A stretch of 64,000 nt of DNA from Natrinema limicola JCM 13563 (GCF_000337475.1 NZ_AOIT01000016.1:68608-132607); one strand, 5' to 3'. Counted from the first letter of the stretch, positions 33,778 through 43,530 are shown. Program-made: numbers and translations. The notes: generated by a model not told the origin, from the letters alone.

Positions 33778-35226
33778 ATGACGCAGACACAGCTACAGGC
33801 CGCCCGTGAGGGGACGATAACACCTGCAATGGAACGCGTCGCCGAGCGAGAGAACCGCGATCCCGATTCCGTTCGCGAGCAGGTCGCCGACGGACAGGCC
33901 GTCATTCCGGCCAACCGCCACCACGAGTCGCTCGATCCGATGATCATCGGCCGCGAGTTCGCGACGAAAGTCAACGCCAATATCGGCAACAGCGAGACCA
34001 CGAGCGACCTCGAGACGGAACTCGAGAAACTCCACACCGCGGTCCACTACGGCGCGGACACGGTGATGGACCTCGGAACGGGTAGCGACTTAGACGAGAT
34101 CCGCGAGGCCCACATCGCACACTCGCCGGTGCCGATCGGCACGGTGCCGCTGTACGAAGCGGTCAAGCAGGCTGGCAGCCCCGAAGCGATCACCAAGGAC
34201 CTGCTGCTCGAGATCATCGAAAAGCAGGCCGAGCAGGGCGTCGACTACATGACGATCCACGCCGGCATCCTCGCGGAACACCTGCCGCTGACCGACGGCC
34301 GGAAGACGGGGATCGTCTCACGGGGCGGCTCGATCATGGCCTCGTGGATGGAGGCACACGGCGAACAGAACCCGCTGTATCAGGACTTCCCCGAAATCTG
34401 TGAGATCTTCGCCGAACACGACGTGACGTTCAGCCTGGGGGATAGCCTCCGACCGGGCTGTCTGGCTGACGCCTGCGACGAGGCCCAGTACGCCGAACTC
34501 GACACGCTGGGCGAACTCACACGGGTCGGCTGGGACCACGGCGTGCAGGTGATGGTGGAAGGACCGGGCCACGTCCCGATGCACAAGGTCGCCGAGAACG
34601 TCGAGCGCCAGCAGGAGGTCTGTGATGGTGCGCCCTTCTACGTGCTTGGCCCGCTGGTGACGGACATCGCGCCGGGCTACGACCACATTACCAGCGCCAT
34701 CGGGGCCGCGATGGCAGCACAAGCGGGTGCCGCGATGTTGTGTTACGTGACGCCGAAAGAACACCTCGGGCTTCCCGAGGAAGAAGACGTCCGCGACGGC
34801 CTCGCGGCCTACCGGATCGCCGCCCACGCCGCCGACGTGGGCACCGAACGCCCTGGCGCACGCGACTGGGACGACGCCCTCTCGGAAGCCCGCTACGCGT
34901 TCGACTGGCGCGAACAGTTCGCCCTCGCGCTCGATCCCGACCGCGCCCGGTCGTTCCACGACCAGACGCTGCCCGGTGACAACTACAAGGAGGCCCGCTT
35001 CTGTTCGATGTGTGGCGCGGAGTTCTGCTCGATGCGGATCGACCAGGATGCGCGCGAAACCGGGGACATGGACTCACTCGAGGGCGAAGGCGAGGGAACC
35101 GATCTCGAGGCCTCGCCTGCAGCCGAGGTCAACCGGCCGCCAGTCGGCACCCACGCCGCCGGCGACCTGCCGCCGATGGCCGACCACGAGGGTGTCGACG
35201 CGCTCGAGGAGGCTGGCGACGACTGA
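33778..35226 (+). CDS. thiC: Phosphomethylpyrimidine synthase ThiC
   Basis: 482 aa. This radical-SAM enzyme converts aminoimidazole ribotide to HMP-phosphate for thiamine. Seen are [10 protein letters not shown], the zinc/substrate region [12 protein letters not shown], and the C-terminal 4Fe-4S motif [10 protein letters not shown] disordered acidic/Pro tail follows the cluster motif. The leaderless start is supported by the TATA box. No other thiamine gene is next to it. Confidence 0.95.
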   Translation: MTQTQLQAAREGTITPAMERVAERENRDPDSVREQVADGQAVIPANRHHESLDPMIIGREFATKVNANIGNSETTSDLETELEKLHTAVHYGADTVMDLGTGSDLDEIREAHIAHSPVPIGTVPLYEAVKQAGSPEAITKDLLLEIIEKQAEQGVDYMTIHAGILAEHLPLTDGRKTGIVSRGGSIMASWMEAHGEQNPLYQDFPEICEIFAEHDVTFSLGDSLRPGCLADACDEAQYAELDTLGELTRVGWDHGVQVMVEGPGHVPMHKVAENVERQQEVCDGAPFYVLGPLVTDIAPGYDHITSAIGAAMAAQAGAAMLCYVTPKEHLGLPEEEDVRDGLAAYRIAAHAADVGTERPGARDWDDALSEARYAFDWREQFALALDPDRARSFHDQTLPGDNYKEARFCSMCGAEFCSMRIDQDARETGDMDSLEGEGEGTDLEASPAAEVNRPPVGTHAAGDLPPMADHEGVDALEEAGDD

Positions 35227-35277
35227 TCGGCGGGTCGGGCCGACAGTATCATACGCCAGTCGACCGAGCCACGTCGT

Positions 35278-36177
35278 ATGGAGACGACTCGAGTCGTGCA
35301 GGTCGATGCGTTTACGGACGAACCGCTCACCGGGAACCCCGCGGGCGTCGTGCCGGACGCTGACAGGCTCTCGGCAGCGCAAATGCAGGCGATCGCCGCC
35401 GAACTGGCGGTCAGCGAGACGGCGTTTCTCCGCTCGAGCGAGCGCGCCGACCATCGAATCCGCTATTTCACCCCCACACAGGAAGTCGATCTCTGCGGGC
35501 ACGCGACGATCGGAACCTTCGCTCACCTCCGCGATGAGGGACTCGAGCCCGGGACGACGACCCTCGAGACGAACGTCGGCGTCCTCGAGATCGAGGTCGA
35601 CCCCGACGGAACGGTCTGGATGACCCAGGACGAGCCGACGATCCGCGAGGTCGACATCGGCTACGACCGCGTCGCCGACGCGCTGGGGGTCGATCAGGCT
35701 GCACTCGAGGGGGCGAGTGCTGACCTCCCGCTGGCGGTGGCCTCGACTGGCCTCCCCTTCCTGATCGTCCCGATCACGTACCTCTCGGACGTCGGCAGCG
35801 CCGAGCCGGATATGGCTGCGATCGAGGCGGTGACTGACGCGGTCGACGCGACCGGGATCTATCTCTTCACGTTCGACGCGCTCGAGCGCGCCTCGACGCT
35901 GCACGGCCGGATGTTCGCGCCGGGTGCTGGCGTGTCGGAAGATCCCGTCACCGGCACCGCAAGCGGGGCCGCCAGCGCGTATCTCGACCGCTTTGGCGCG
36001 TTCGACGACGATCTGCCAGAGGAACTCCGCCTCGAGCAGGGCCACTACGTCGACCGGCCGGGCACGGTCCGCGTTCGCCTCGGCGACGGAGTGCAGGTCG
36101 GCGGCCGCGGGGTGACCGTCCTCGATGGGTCGCTGGCCGTTCCCGACGACGAGGAGGACGACATCCTCGAGGCCTGA
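35278..36177 (+). CDS. PhzF family isomerase
   Basis: 299 aa. It has VDAFTDEPLTGNPAGV, the catalytic-glutamate segment AVSETAFLRS, DLCGHATIGT and, in the second half, GVSEDPVTGTASGAA. That is the full PhzF/diaminopimelate-epimerase-like double hot-dog fold. PhzF relatives isomerise or cyclise varied substrates; there are no phenazine genes nearby, so the substrate is unknown. It follows thiC by about 50 bases. Confidence 0.88.
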   Translation: METTRVVQVDAFTDEPLTGNPAGVVPDADRLSAAQMQAIAAELAVSETAFLRSSERADHRIRYFTPTQEVDLCGHATIGTFAHLRDEGLEPGTTTLETNVGVLEIEVDPDGTVWMTQDEPTIREVDIGYDRVADALGVDQAALEGASADLPLAVASTGLPFLIVPITYLSDVGSAEPDMAAIEAVTDAVDATGIYLFTFDALERASTLHGRMFAPGAGVSEDPVTGTASGAASAYLDRFGAFDDDLPEELRLEQGHYVDRPGTVRVRLGDGVQVGGRGVTVLDGSLAVPDDEEDDILEA

Positions 36178-36612
36178 TACTGCCGGACAAAACGGTTCAT
36201 CCCTCGATCGCACCCACAACGCTGTCGCCGACGGCGACGGCCGTCGAGACGCGATCGAGTATTCACCGACTGTTGTCGGGTAGTATGAGTCCGAATCCGA
36301 GCGGACGGTCAGGGATGGTCGTGCTGTAGCCGACAGAACGCCGACCGTGATCCCACCAGTCCGCAGCCAGCGATCCGACCGTGATCGCTCGGTGGCTGCT
36401 CGCCCGCGTGAGCCAGTGCCGACATCACATACCGATGGCGTCAACGTGAGTTACTAATACTGTCATGTGGTTGGTTTTTGATTAGTGTGTTGGGAATAAC
36501 CACGCTGGCATCGATCGACGGCTAGACGGGAAACCCCTATTTGGTGAGTATTCTAACTCCGAGCGGCCGTTCGCAACCTTCTTTATTCGGTCCACTGTCT
36601 CTCCCAATAGAG
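36178..36612. other. Intergenic region before PEP synthase
   Basis: 435 bases without a credible gene. The feature seen is TTTATT at 36582-36587, centred 28 bases before the ATG at 36613, the probable promoter of ppsA. An A/T-rich patch near 36455-36500 may hold regulatory sites. Nothing else recognised. Confidence 0.45.
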
Positions 36613-38946
36613 ATGGCTGTACTCTGGCTGGACGAGATCGGTGCCGACGACCTCGAGAAGGTCGGCGGTAAAGGTGCCTCCCTGGGCGAACTTACGGGTG
36701 CGGGGCTACCCGTCCCACCGGGATTCGTCGTAACCGCCGGGACTTATCGTTCGTTTATCGAAGAAGCCGAGATCGACGAAGAACTGTTCGCAGCCGTCGA
36801 CGTCGACGTCGATGACTCGGCCGCGCTGGCTGACGCTGCAGACCGCGCACAGGAACTCATCCTCGAGACGCCGTTCCCCGACGAGCTTCGCGAGGAGATC
36901 CTCGAGAGCTACCGCGAGGTCGGCGACGGCGAGGCGTTCGTCGCCGTCCGCTCGTCGGCGACTGCAGAGGACCTGCCCGATGCGTCCTTTGCCGGCCAAC
37001 AGGAGACGTTCCTCAACGTCACCGAAGACGAGTTGCTAAAACGCGTTCGCGAGTGCTGGGCGTCGCTGTTTACCCAGCGGGCGATCTACTACCGTCAGGA
37101 GCAGGGCTTCGACCACTCCGTCGTCAACATCGCGGTCGTCGTCCAGCAGATGGTCGACGCCGAGAAGTCTGGCGTGATGTTCACGAGTCACCCCTCGACC
37201 GGCGATCCAACGATGATCATCGAGGCCGCGTGGGGCCTCGGCGAAGCCGTCGTCTCCGGTGCCGTCTCACCGGACAACTACATCATCGACCGCGCTGACC
37301 GATCGATGGACGTCACCGTCGCCGAGAAGAAGGTGATGCACGAAAAAGACGAGGAGACCGGCCAAACCGTCGAGCGCGAGGTCACAGAGGACAAGCGAAC
37401 GGCACGGGTCCTCGACGCCGACGAGATCGACGAGCTCATGAATCTCGGCGAGCGCGTCGAGGAGCACTACGGCGAGCCACAGGACGTCGAGTGGGCGATC
37501 GTCGATGGCGAGGTCTACATGCTGCAATCGCGGCCGATCACGACGATCGACGAGAGCGACACTGACGCCGCGACGACCGACGTCGACGCCTCGAAAGGCG
37601 TGACCGACGGCAGCGGGAGCGTCCAGGCCGCCACGGCCGACGACACCGATGTCGGTGACGAGAGCGGCTCCGGCGACGTGCTCGTCGACGGACTCGGCTC
37701 GAGTCCCGGCACCGTCAGCGGTCCCGCCCGGATCGTCACCAAACTCGACGACCTCGCGAAGGTCGGCGAAGGCGACGTCATCGTCACCGAGATGACGATG
37801 CCCGATATGGTGCCCGCGATGAAACGCGCCTCGGGGATTATCACTGACGAGGGTGGCATGACCAGCCACGCCGCCATCGTCTCCCGTGAACTGGGCGTCC
37901 CTGCGATCGTCGGAACGACCAACGCGACGACGACGTTAGAGGACGGGCAGGTCGTCACGCTCGACGGCGACAAGGGTGCCGTCCTCGAGGGCTCGACGGT
38001 CGAACCCGACGAGGAGACCGAACCGGTCGAGGAGGTCCGTCCGCAGTCGCCGGTCAAGCCGATGACCGCGACGGAAGTCAAAGTCAACGTCTCCATTCCC
38101 GAAGCCGCCGAACGCGCGGCCGCGACGGGTGCCGACGGCGTTGGCCTGCTGCGGACCGAGCACATGATCCTCTCGCTGAACCAGACCCCCGAGAAATATA
38201 TCGAAGAAAACGGCACGGACGCCTACATCTCGGAACTCGTCGACGGCATCCGCGGCGTCGCCGACGAGTTCTACCCGCGTCCCGTCCGCGTGCGCACACT
38301 CGACGCACCGACCGACGAGTTCCGCCAGCTCGAGGGCGGCGACGACGAACCCGAAGAGCACAACCCCATGCTCGGCTACCGCGGTATCCGCCGCTCGCTC
38401 GACCGGACTGACGTCTTCGCCCACGAACTCGAGGCCTTTTGCCGGCTCTACGAGATGGGCTACGACAACGTCGAGATCATGTTCCCGCTGGTCAACGACG
38501 CCGAAGACGTCTATCGCGCCAAAGCGTGCATGAAAGAGGCCGGCATCGACCCCGAGAAGCGCCGCTGGGGTGCCATGATCGAGACGCCAGCCGCCGCGCT
38601 GTCGGTCGAGGAGATGGCCGAGGCGGGGATCGACTTTGCCTCCTTCGGGACCAACGACCTGACCCAGTATACGCTCGCAGTCGATCGGAACAACGAGAAC
38701 GTCGCCGACCGCTTCGACGAACTCCACCCAGCCGTGTTGCGCCTGATCGGCAACGTCATCGAGACCTGCCGCGAACACGACATCGACACGAGCATCTGTG
38801 GCCAGGCCGGCTCCAAACCCGAGATGGTCCAGTACCTCGTCAACGAGGGGATCAGCTCCATCTCCGCGAACATCGACGCCGTCCGTGACGTCCAACACGA
38901 GGTCAAACGCGTCGAACAGAAGCTGCTGCTCGACTCGGTCCGCTAA
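36613..38946 (+). CDS. ppsA: Phosphoenolpyruvate synthase
   Basis: 777 aa. An N-terminal ATP-grasp-like nucleotide domain (KVGGKGASLGEL, SSATAEDLPDASFAGQQET) leads to QSRPITT. An acidic Asp/Thr/Ser linker follows. The swivelling phosphohistidine domain has H419 in GGMTSHAAIVSRE. The C-terminal PEP/pyruvate barrel has GLLRTEHM and FGTNDLTQYTL, with CGQAGSKPE. It makes PEP from pyruvate with ATP, for gluconeogenesis. The acidic linker is unusually long compared with bacterial PpsA. The start at 36613 is supported by the TATA box. Confidence 0.95.
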   Translation: MAVLWLDEIGADDLEKVGGKGASLGELTGAGLPVPPGFVVTAGTYRSFIEEAEIDEELFAAVDVDVDDSAALADAADRAQELILETPFPDELREEILESYREVGDGEAFVAVRSSATAEDLPDASFAGQQETFLNVTEDELLKRVRECWASLFTQRAIYYRQEQGFDHSVVNIAVVVQQMVDAEKSGVMFTSHPSTGDPTMIIEAAWGLGEAVVSGAVSPDNYIIDRADRSMDVTVAEKKVMHEKDEETGQTVEREVTEDKRTARVLDADEIDELMNLGERVEEHYGEPQDVEWAIVDGEVYMLQSRPITTIDESDTDAATTDVDASKGVTDGSGSVQAATADDTDVGDESGSGDVLVDGLGSSPGTVSGPARIVTKLDDLAKVGEGDVIVTEMTMPDMVPAMKRASGIITDEGGMTSHAAIVSRELGVPAIVGTTNATTTLEDGQVVTLDGDKGAVLEGSTVEPDEETEPVEEVRPQSPVKPMTATEVKVNVSIPEAAERAAATGADGVGLLRTEHMILSLNQTPEKYIEENGTDAYISELVDGIRGVADEFYPRPVRVRTLDAPTDEFRQLEGGDDEPEEHNPMLGYRGIRRSLDRTDVFAHELEAFCRLYEMGYDNVEIMFPLVNDAEDVYRAKACMKEAGIDPEKRRWGAMIETPAAALSVEEMAEAGIDFASFGTNDLTQYTLAVDRNNENVADRFDELHPAVLRLIGNVIETCREHDIDTSICGQAGSKPEMVQYLVNEGISSISANIDAVRDVQHEVKRVEQKLLLDSVR

Positions 38947-39052
38947 CGGGTTCCGGCACTGATTTTCGACCGTCGCTGTTGTTGTGGTCGCTCGAGTGCG
39001 ACACGTCTCGAACGGGGAAAGGCCCATGCTGTCGGCTCCCCTTCGCTCGAGC

Positions 39053-39604
39053 ATGAGCGATCGCTCGGACGAACTGACCGAGCGTCGGAACCGGGACGTG
39101 CCCGCGACTGACGACCTACTCGAGGAGACGGACCGCCTGCGTTCAGAATCCGACGTCGCTGGCGGCGACGAGTCGGTCGCGTCAGCAGGTGACCCCTCGA
39201 GTGTGGCGGGTGGAGAGACGCGATCGTGGTACTCGCCGCTTACGTCACGGCTCTCGCTCGGGCGCTATTTCTCGCCAAAAGGGTACGCCGCGCTCGTGGC
39301 GCTGCTCGGTGTCGGGTTACTGGTTGGCGCGACCGTACTGCCGATCGCCGGACGCATGATCGGCATGTTCGTCACTGCCTTTCTCATCGGGCTGGTCGCG
39401 TCGAAGCGACGCTATCTCGAGATGACGGCGGCCGGCGTCTCGGTCGGCGCTGTTGCGTCGGTGCTCAACAATATGATCCTCACCGTGGCCGGCTCCGGCC
39501 AGACGCTCGTCGCCGTCGGCGCGACCGTAGGGGTCCTCGCCGCGGTCGGCGGCTACTACTTCGGTCGCGACCTGCGTGACGGGCTGGGCCGCGATCTCGA
39601 GTGA
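39053..39604 (+). CDS. Haloarchaeal membrane protein of unknown function
   Basis: 183 aa. A disordered acidic N-terminus of about 70 residues precedes three or four hydrophobic helices (GYAALVALLGVGLLVGATVL, MIGMFVTAFLIGLVAS, TLVAVGATVGVLAAVGGYYF). Positive residues flank the helices. No family motif is recognised. Start at ATG 39053, where the acidic region begins. Convergent with the regulator at 39631. Confidence 0.65.
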   Translation: MSDRSDELTERRNRDVPATDDLLEETDRLRSESDVAGGDESVASAGDPSSVAGGETRSWYSPLTSRLSLGRYFSPKGYAALVALLGVGLLVGATVLPIAGRMIGMFVTAFLIGLVASKRRYLEMTAAGVSVGAVASVLNNMILTVAGSGQTLVAVGATVGVLAAVGGYYFGRDLRDGLGRDLE

Positions 39605-39630
39605 GTAGAGCCGGAAACCGATCCCGCGCG

Positions 39631-40302
39631 TTACTCGCTGTTGTACCCGTTCGTCGTCAGCTCCCAGCCGTGTTCGGTTCGGCGAACAACGCCGTTATCC
39701 GCCATCACCTCGAGTAACTCGGTGACGACCTCGCGTGGCGCGCCGAGGTCCTCACTGAGTTCGCCGACGGATTTGGGCTCCGAACGGACGCTTGCGAGCA
39801 GATCGGCGTAGATCCGACTTTCCGAACCGGCCCCGACGGCCTCGGAGATATGATCGAGCACGTCAGAGAGGCGTCCCTGCACCCAGCGCTGGGCCAGCGA
39901 GAGTTCGTTTTCGAGTTGCTCTAACTCCTCGAGGACGGCCAGCAAGTCGTCGAGGTCGTCCGTCTCGTCCCAGGCGACGTCGAGCGAGAGGTGCCGACAA
40001 GCCGTGATATCGAAGCTGTTGTTGGCCGGATAGGCGCTCTTACTCGCGAATCCGTATGGGGAGACGGTCACCTCGAGCCTGACGTTGCGGGCGATGTGAA
40101 AGTACTTCCGTCGCTGGTCGTCGACGCGGCTCTCGATCAACCCCGCTTCCTCGAGTTTGCGTAGGTGTTCGATGACTGCCTTGGGACTCACGCCGAGGTA
40201 ATCCGATATTTCGGTGACATAGCACGGTTTGCGGGCGAGCAACCGAAGGATTCGTCTTCGGTTTTCGTTCCCGAGTAGATCCAACAGCGCGGCGGAGTCC
40301 AT
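39631..40302 (-). CDS. ArsR-like winged-helix regulator with two HTH parts
   Basis: 223 aa. The N-terminal winged helix is LLGNENRRRILRLLA through DYLGVSPKAVIEHLRKLEEA, a central beta domain follows (RKYFHIARNVRLEVTVSPYG), then a coiled coil and a second HTH (ELSEDLGAPREVVTELLEVM). This three-part layout is a common haloarchaeal regulator type. Start at ATG 40302. The target may be the divergent or adjacent genes; not shown. Confidence 0.8.
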   Translation of the reverse strand: MDSAALLDLLGNENRRRILRLLARKPCYVTEISDYLGVSPKAVIEHLRKLEEAGLIESRVDDQRRKYFHIARNVRLEVTVSPYGFASKSAYPANNSFDITACRHLSLDVAWDETDDLDDLLAVLEELEQLENELSLAQRWVQGRLSDVLDHISEAVGAGSESRIYADLLASVRSEPKSVGELSEDLGAPREVVTELLEVMADNGVVRRTEHGWELTTNGYNSE

Positions 40303-40389
40303 TACGCGAGCGTTAGTGACTGTCGCTGAAAAGCGTGTCTGCTCGAAATACGACCGGAGACGCGGTGTCTCGTCACACGGTATCACACT

Positions 40390-41274
40390 TTAGCTGTCAG
40401 CAGCGCCGCGCGAACCGCCGGACTCGGTCGGTGAGTCACCGCCACCGTTCGATTTGTCTGTCGATGGGCTGGTTGGTGTCTCCGTGGGACGAGCTGACGA
40501 CCGGTCGGTCGAATTGCTCTCCGATGGCTGAGTAGCCGAATTACCCTCTGATGGCTGATCAGCAGAACTGCTTTCCGATGGCTGAGTAGCCGAATTGCCC
40601 TCCGATGGCTGATCAGCTGGACTGGCCTTCGACGGGCGGTCATCCGGCCCGCCTGCCGACGACTGCTCGGTGTCGGGGCCACGCTCGCTTGGCGGTCCGG
40701 TGGACACGTTAGATGGATCGTTGCTAGCAATACCCTGGGCGACTGCCGCAACGCCTGGACGGGCTTGCTTTGAGGTGTTCTGCCGGACTGCAGCCACGTC
40801 TCGCTGGAGGTCTACAAGTCGATCTTGCGCGACGCCGACCTCCGCGGCATGGCGCTCGGTCCGTTCGATCGACTGCTCGAGAGCGGCGAGTTGTACCGTC
40901 AGTCGGGACAGCTGCGACTGGTAGGCACCCTGCGAGAGCTGGTCGCGGTTCGCTTTCAGTTGTTTGCGTTCGGCCTCGAGGGCGGCGACTTTTTCCTCGA
41001 GTTCGGCTGTGCGGTCGCTGACGAGTGTTGCCTTGCGCTCGGTATCGGTACGTTCGTAGGCCGTCTCGAACAGTTCGGTTTCGATCGCGTTACTCGTGTC
41101 GGCTGCGCTGGCTTGCATCATCGTGCCGACGGACGCGTTCGTCGAGGCCGACTGGGTTTCATCGGAGTCGGCCGCGGTGAACGTGCTCGCGACGACACCG
41201 CTCGTAACTGGCGCGACTGTGAGGCCGACGATAGCGAGGGTCACCAGGAGGGCGACGGACCGCGTGGTTCTCAT
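40390..41274 (-). CDS. Secreted coiled-coil protein with Ser/Pro tandem repeats
   Basis: 294 aa. A Sec-type N-terminus (VALLVTLAIVGLTVAPVTSG) leads to a coiled coil at about residues 70-165 (ELEEKVAALEAERKQLKANR). The Ser/Pro/Gln-rich tail holds two copies of an 18-residue repeat ADQPSEGNSATQPSES-(S/N)-S. A TTTTTAG box lies about 31 bases upstream on the minus strand. It is probably extracellular. No anchor or enzyme domain is seen. Function unknown. Confidence 0.7.
   Translation of the reverse strand: MRTTRSVALLVTLAIVGLTVAPVTSGVVASTFTAADSDETQSASTNASVGTMMQASAADTSNAIETELFETAYERTDTERKATLVSDRTAELEEKVAALEAERKQLKANRDQLSQGAYQSQLSRLTVQLAALEQSIERTERHAAEVGVAQDRLVDLQRDVAAVRQNTSKQARPGVAAVAQGIASNDPSNVSTGPPSERGPDTEQSSAGGPDDRPSKASPADQPSEGNSATQPSESSSADQPSEGNSATQPSESNSTDRSSARPTETPTSPSTDKSNGGGDSPTESGGSRGAADS
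40521..40628 (-). repeat. 54-bp tandem repeat, two units, in the secreted coiled-coil gene
   Basis: Units start at 40521 and 40575, period 54 bases (18 codons), with a few substitutions between them. Each unit splits into two related 27-base halves (ADQPSEGNS/ATQPSESSS), so the array grew by more than one round of duplication. The flanking Thr/Asp/Ser sequence is more degenerate. Confidence 0.7.
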
Positions 41275-41598
41275 CGATCGTATTGTCGTTCAGAATATCC
41301 TAAAAAGACAGACCTTCGTTCGAATCGTTTACTCGGATCGTTCGACCGTTGAAATCCGTTTTGAGCGTTCACAACGGGCTGACATTCCGTAATATTCTCG
41401 TTCGGCTGCCGACCGTGTGGCCCAGCTGTCACAGTGGCTGACCGAGAGTACACGCGGTTTCATTACACGGTTCACGAAATCAATCATATCTATACTGTGA
41501 TTTGGCAGTCGCTGTCGGCCGGAAACATCTTTGATAGCGCGTCGTTGTAACCCTGTCCGAAAACAGTTATCCCGCTCCAGTCCTTGGCACTAGCTAGC
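41275..41598. other. Intergenic region, divergent promoters
   Basis: 324 bases without a gene. On the minus strand CTTTTTAGG (about 41300-41308) serves the secreted coiled-coil gene. On the plus strand CAGTTATCCC near 41571 is 28 bases before the DUF5802-like ATG. The A/T-rich middle (about 41460-41510) holds nothing recognised. Confidence 0.4.
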
Positions 41599-41991
41599 AT
41601 GTTCGAGCTCTTCTCTCGAGGCTACTATCTCGGACGGCTCTACGTGACCCCAACCGACGGGGATCACGCGCTCATGCACAACGAGCAACACGAGCGAATC
41701 AACGAGGAGGTGTACGCGACCGGCGACGGCCTCGAGCGGCTCGACACGCCGCTGGTGATGAAACTCGAGACGCGTCATTTCCCGGTTCACGGGGCCGCCG
41801 ACGTTCCGACGAATACGCTTGCGCTGCCGGAACCGATGCTCGAGGGAACCAGCGTTCGGAATCCGCCCTCGCTTCAGGAAGTGTTTCTGGCCCGTCGGGA
41901 ACGCGCTCGCCAACTGCTCTCGATTGCTGGCGGGTGGCAGACCGACGACGCAACGTCGTCCGACGACTGGCCGTCGACTGCCGGAACCTAG
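41599..41991 (+). CDS. DUF5802-like haloarchaeal protein
   Basis: 130 aa. It opens MFELFSRGYYLGRLYVTP and continues with HNEQHERINEEVYATGDG and LDTPLVMKLETRHFPV. I recognise this as the haloarchaeal family DUF5802, from memory. Soluble, no motif. The stop overlaps the region just before the Vms1 gene by 30 bases only, so the two may be co-transcribed. Confidence 0.65.
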   Translation: MFELFSRGYYLGRLYVTPTDGDHALMHNEQHERINEEVYATGDGLERLDTPLVMKLETRHFPVHGAADVPTNTLALPEPMLEGTSVRNPPSLQEVFLARRERARQLLSIAGGWQTDDATSSDDWPSTAGT

Positions 41992-42020
41992 AAGTAGTCT
42001 CGCTTCCCGATTTCGGCCGC

Positions 42021-42950
42021 ATGCTCGACGAGTTGCTCGGCCGCGCGTCGCTCAAACAGCGTATCGACGAGCTCGAGGCGGAAACCGAGCGGTTGCGAAA
42101 GCGCTACGAGGCCGAAGCCGAACGCCGGGCCGAGGCTGCCACCGCCCGACAGGAGGTCGAAGAGCGTAACAATCGGCTCGAGGACCGGATCGCCCAGCTC
42201 GAGGGCGAACTCGAGCAGTTCGAAGACGACGAGACGGCACTCGAGGTCCGTCGCCGTGAACAGCTCCGTGGGGCCCGACTCGAGGAGGTCCTCGATCGAC
42301 TCGCGTCGTTTCGAACGGGGCGCGAGGGGGCGCTGACTGCCGTTATCGACGACGAGGTTCCTGACACGGTCCGCGACGACCTCGCGGACGTCCTCGGCGA
42401 ACGGGTCGCCCTCATCGACGAGACCGCACCGTGTCTCTGCTGTATCGACGATGCCGGCCTACTGGCAGTGACGCTCGAGCCGCCGATCTCCCCCGACGTC
42501 GACGCGACGTGGAGCGATCGATTCGAACTCGAGCGCGAGTGGTTCCTGCCGACCGGCCGCCACGCGGTCGCGCTGGTCCGGACCGACCTGTTCGCCTGCG
42601 GTGTCTACGAGGGCAACGAGCGCGTCGACTACCGCGGTTTCGAAAGCGACGTCAAAGGCAGCCACTCGAAAGGCGGCTTCTCACAGGCCCGGTTCGAGCG
42701 GATCCGTGACGACCAGATCGACACCCACCTCGAGCGCTGTCGCGAGGCGCTTGCGGCGTACGAAACTGGCGGCGAACGCGCCGAAACGCCGCTCGTTATC
42801 GTAGGCCAGCGCGGGATCGTCGACACTCTGGTCGACGAATCGGACCTCGAGCCAACCGCGACGGCCGCCGTCGACGCGACCGGCGATCCGGAGCCAGCGC
42901 TTGCAGACGCCGTCCGCTCGTTCTGGACGACGGAGTTGCAAGTACTGTGA
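42021..42950 (+). CDS. Vms1/Ankzf1-type peptidyl-tRNA hydrolase (archaeal release factor-like)
   Basis: 309 aa. A coiled-coil N-terminus of about 80 residues (LKQRIDELEAETERLRKRYE) is followed by the VLRF1-type catalytic domain. Its signature is FESDVKGSHSKGGFSQARF, with the GG-x-SQ loop that replaces the GGQ of eRF1, then ERIRDDQIDTHLERC. These enzymes free nascent chains from stalled 60S/50S subunits. Start at ATG 42021. The pairing with a DUF5802-like gene is noted but unexplained. Confidence 0.8.
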   Translation: MLDELLGRASLKQRIDELEAETERLRKRYEAEAERRAEAATARQEVEERNNRLEDRIAQLEGELEQFEDDETALEVRRREQLRGARLEEVLDRLASFRTGREGALTAVIDDEVPDTVRDDLADVLGERVALIDETAPCLCCIDDAGLLAVTLEPPISPDVDATWSDRFELEREWFLPTGRHAVALVRTDLFACGVYEGNERVDYRGFESDVKGSHSKGGFSQARFERIRDDQIDTHLERCREALAAYETGGERAETPLVIVGQRGIVDTLVDESDLEPTATAAVDATGDPEPALADAVRSFWTTELQVL

Positions 42951-43073
42951 GACCCGAAGCACACGAGGATGCCAGCGACCGATACGGTCGATGTCGCCAT
43001 CGGTGACGGCTCTCGAGATGCGCTCGAGACGTCATGGATCCGTGTCCGACAGTCTGACTCCGTCTGTGGGACG

Positions 43074-43268
43074 TCAGTAGCCGCTGCCGTCGGCAAAACA
43101 GCGACCGCATTTGGTTACGTCCGCATCGGTGACCGCTCGCTCGATAGCGATCAGACGGAGATTGTCGTGAGCGACGTGGATGGTTGCACCACAGGTCGTC
43201 CGGAAGTCAGAACTGCCGGTCTCGTGTCTGTGTATCTTGTTTGTCGTTTCGTTCAGGACGCCATCCAT
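43074..43268 (-). CDS. Small cysteine protein with CGRCF ending
   Basis: 64 aa from ATG 43268: MDGVLNETTNKIHRHETG, TTCGATIHVAHDNLRL and the ending TKCGRCFADGSGY. Cysteine pairs suggest a zinc site. Similar small haloarchaeal proteins end in CGxCFxDGxGY. A TTATTA box about 30 bases upstream on the minus strand supports this strand and start over the overlapping plus-strand frame. Confidence 0.6.
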   Translation of the reverse strand: MDGVLNETTNKIHRHETGSSDFRTTCGATIHVAHDNLRLIAIERAVTDADVTKCGRCFADGSGY

Positions 43269-43438
43269 GTTCAGTGCCACCACTTCACACGATAATAAGC
43301 GCACCGACCGTTGCATCCGCGATGGACGGTAGCCGGCTTCCATCGGGTCCGTCCGTGTTCGAGACGTCGCCATGAAACGCTCAGTTGACACCAGCGCCCG
43401 TCATAGCAGCGTCCGACGATGGCCGCGGTAGTACGCCA

Positions 43439-43530
43439 CTACTTAACAAATAGTTCCATCCGTTTCGTTTCAAGCCGAGTCCACGGGCAAGCCCCACCCC
43501 CAAAGCGCCGAAGGCGCTTAGGGGGAGTAG
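43439..43530 (+). mobile_element. Solo end or MITE-like remnant of an IS200/IS605 (TnpB) element
   Basis: A 13-bp stem with one A-A mismatch (43497-43509 with 43513-43525, loop GAA) is followed by AGTAGTTGAC. It is preceded by an open stretch, in one frame ending ESTGKPHPQSAEGA and a stop, that could be the last TnpB codons. Upstream CTACTTAACAAATAG is a possible left end. That would leave a roughly 90-base element with its internal part deleted. The ends are inferred. Confidence 0.4.

Noticed and set aside
42969-43295. Plus-strand frame of 108 codons after the Vms1 gene
   Set aside because: The opposite strand has a better small gene with paired cysteines and a TATA box; the plus frame has no motif.
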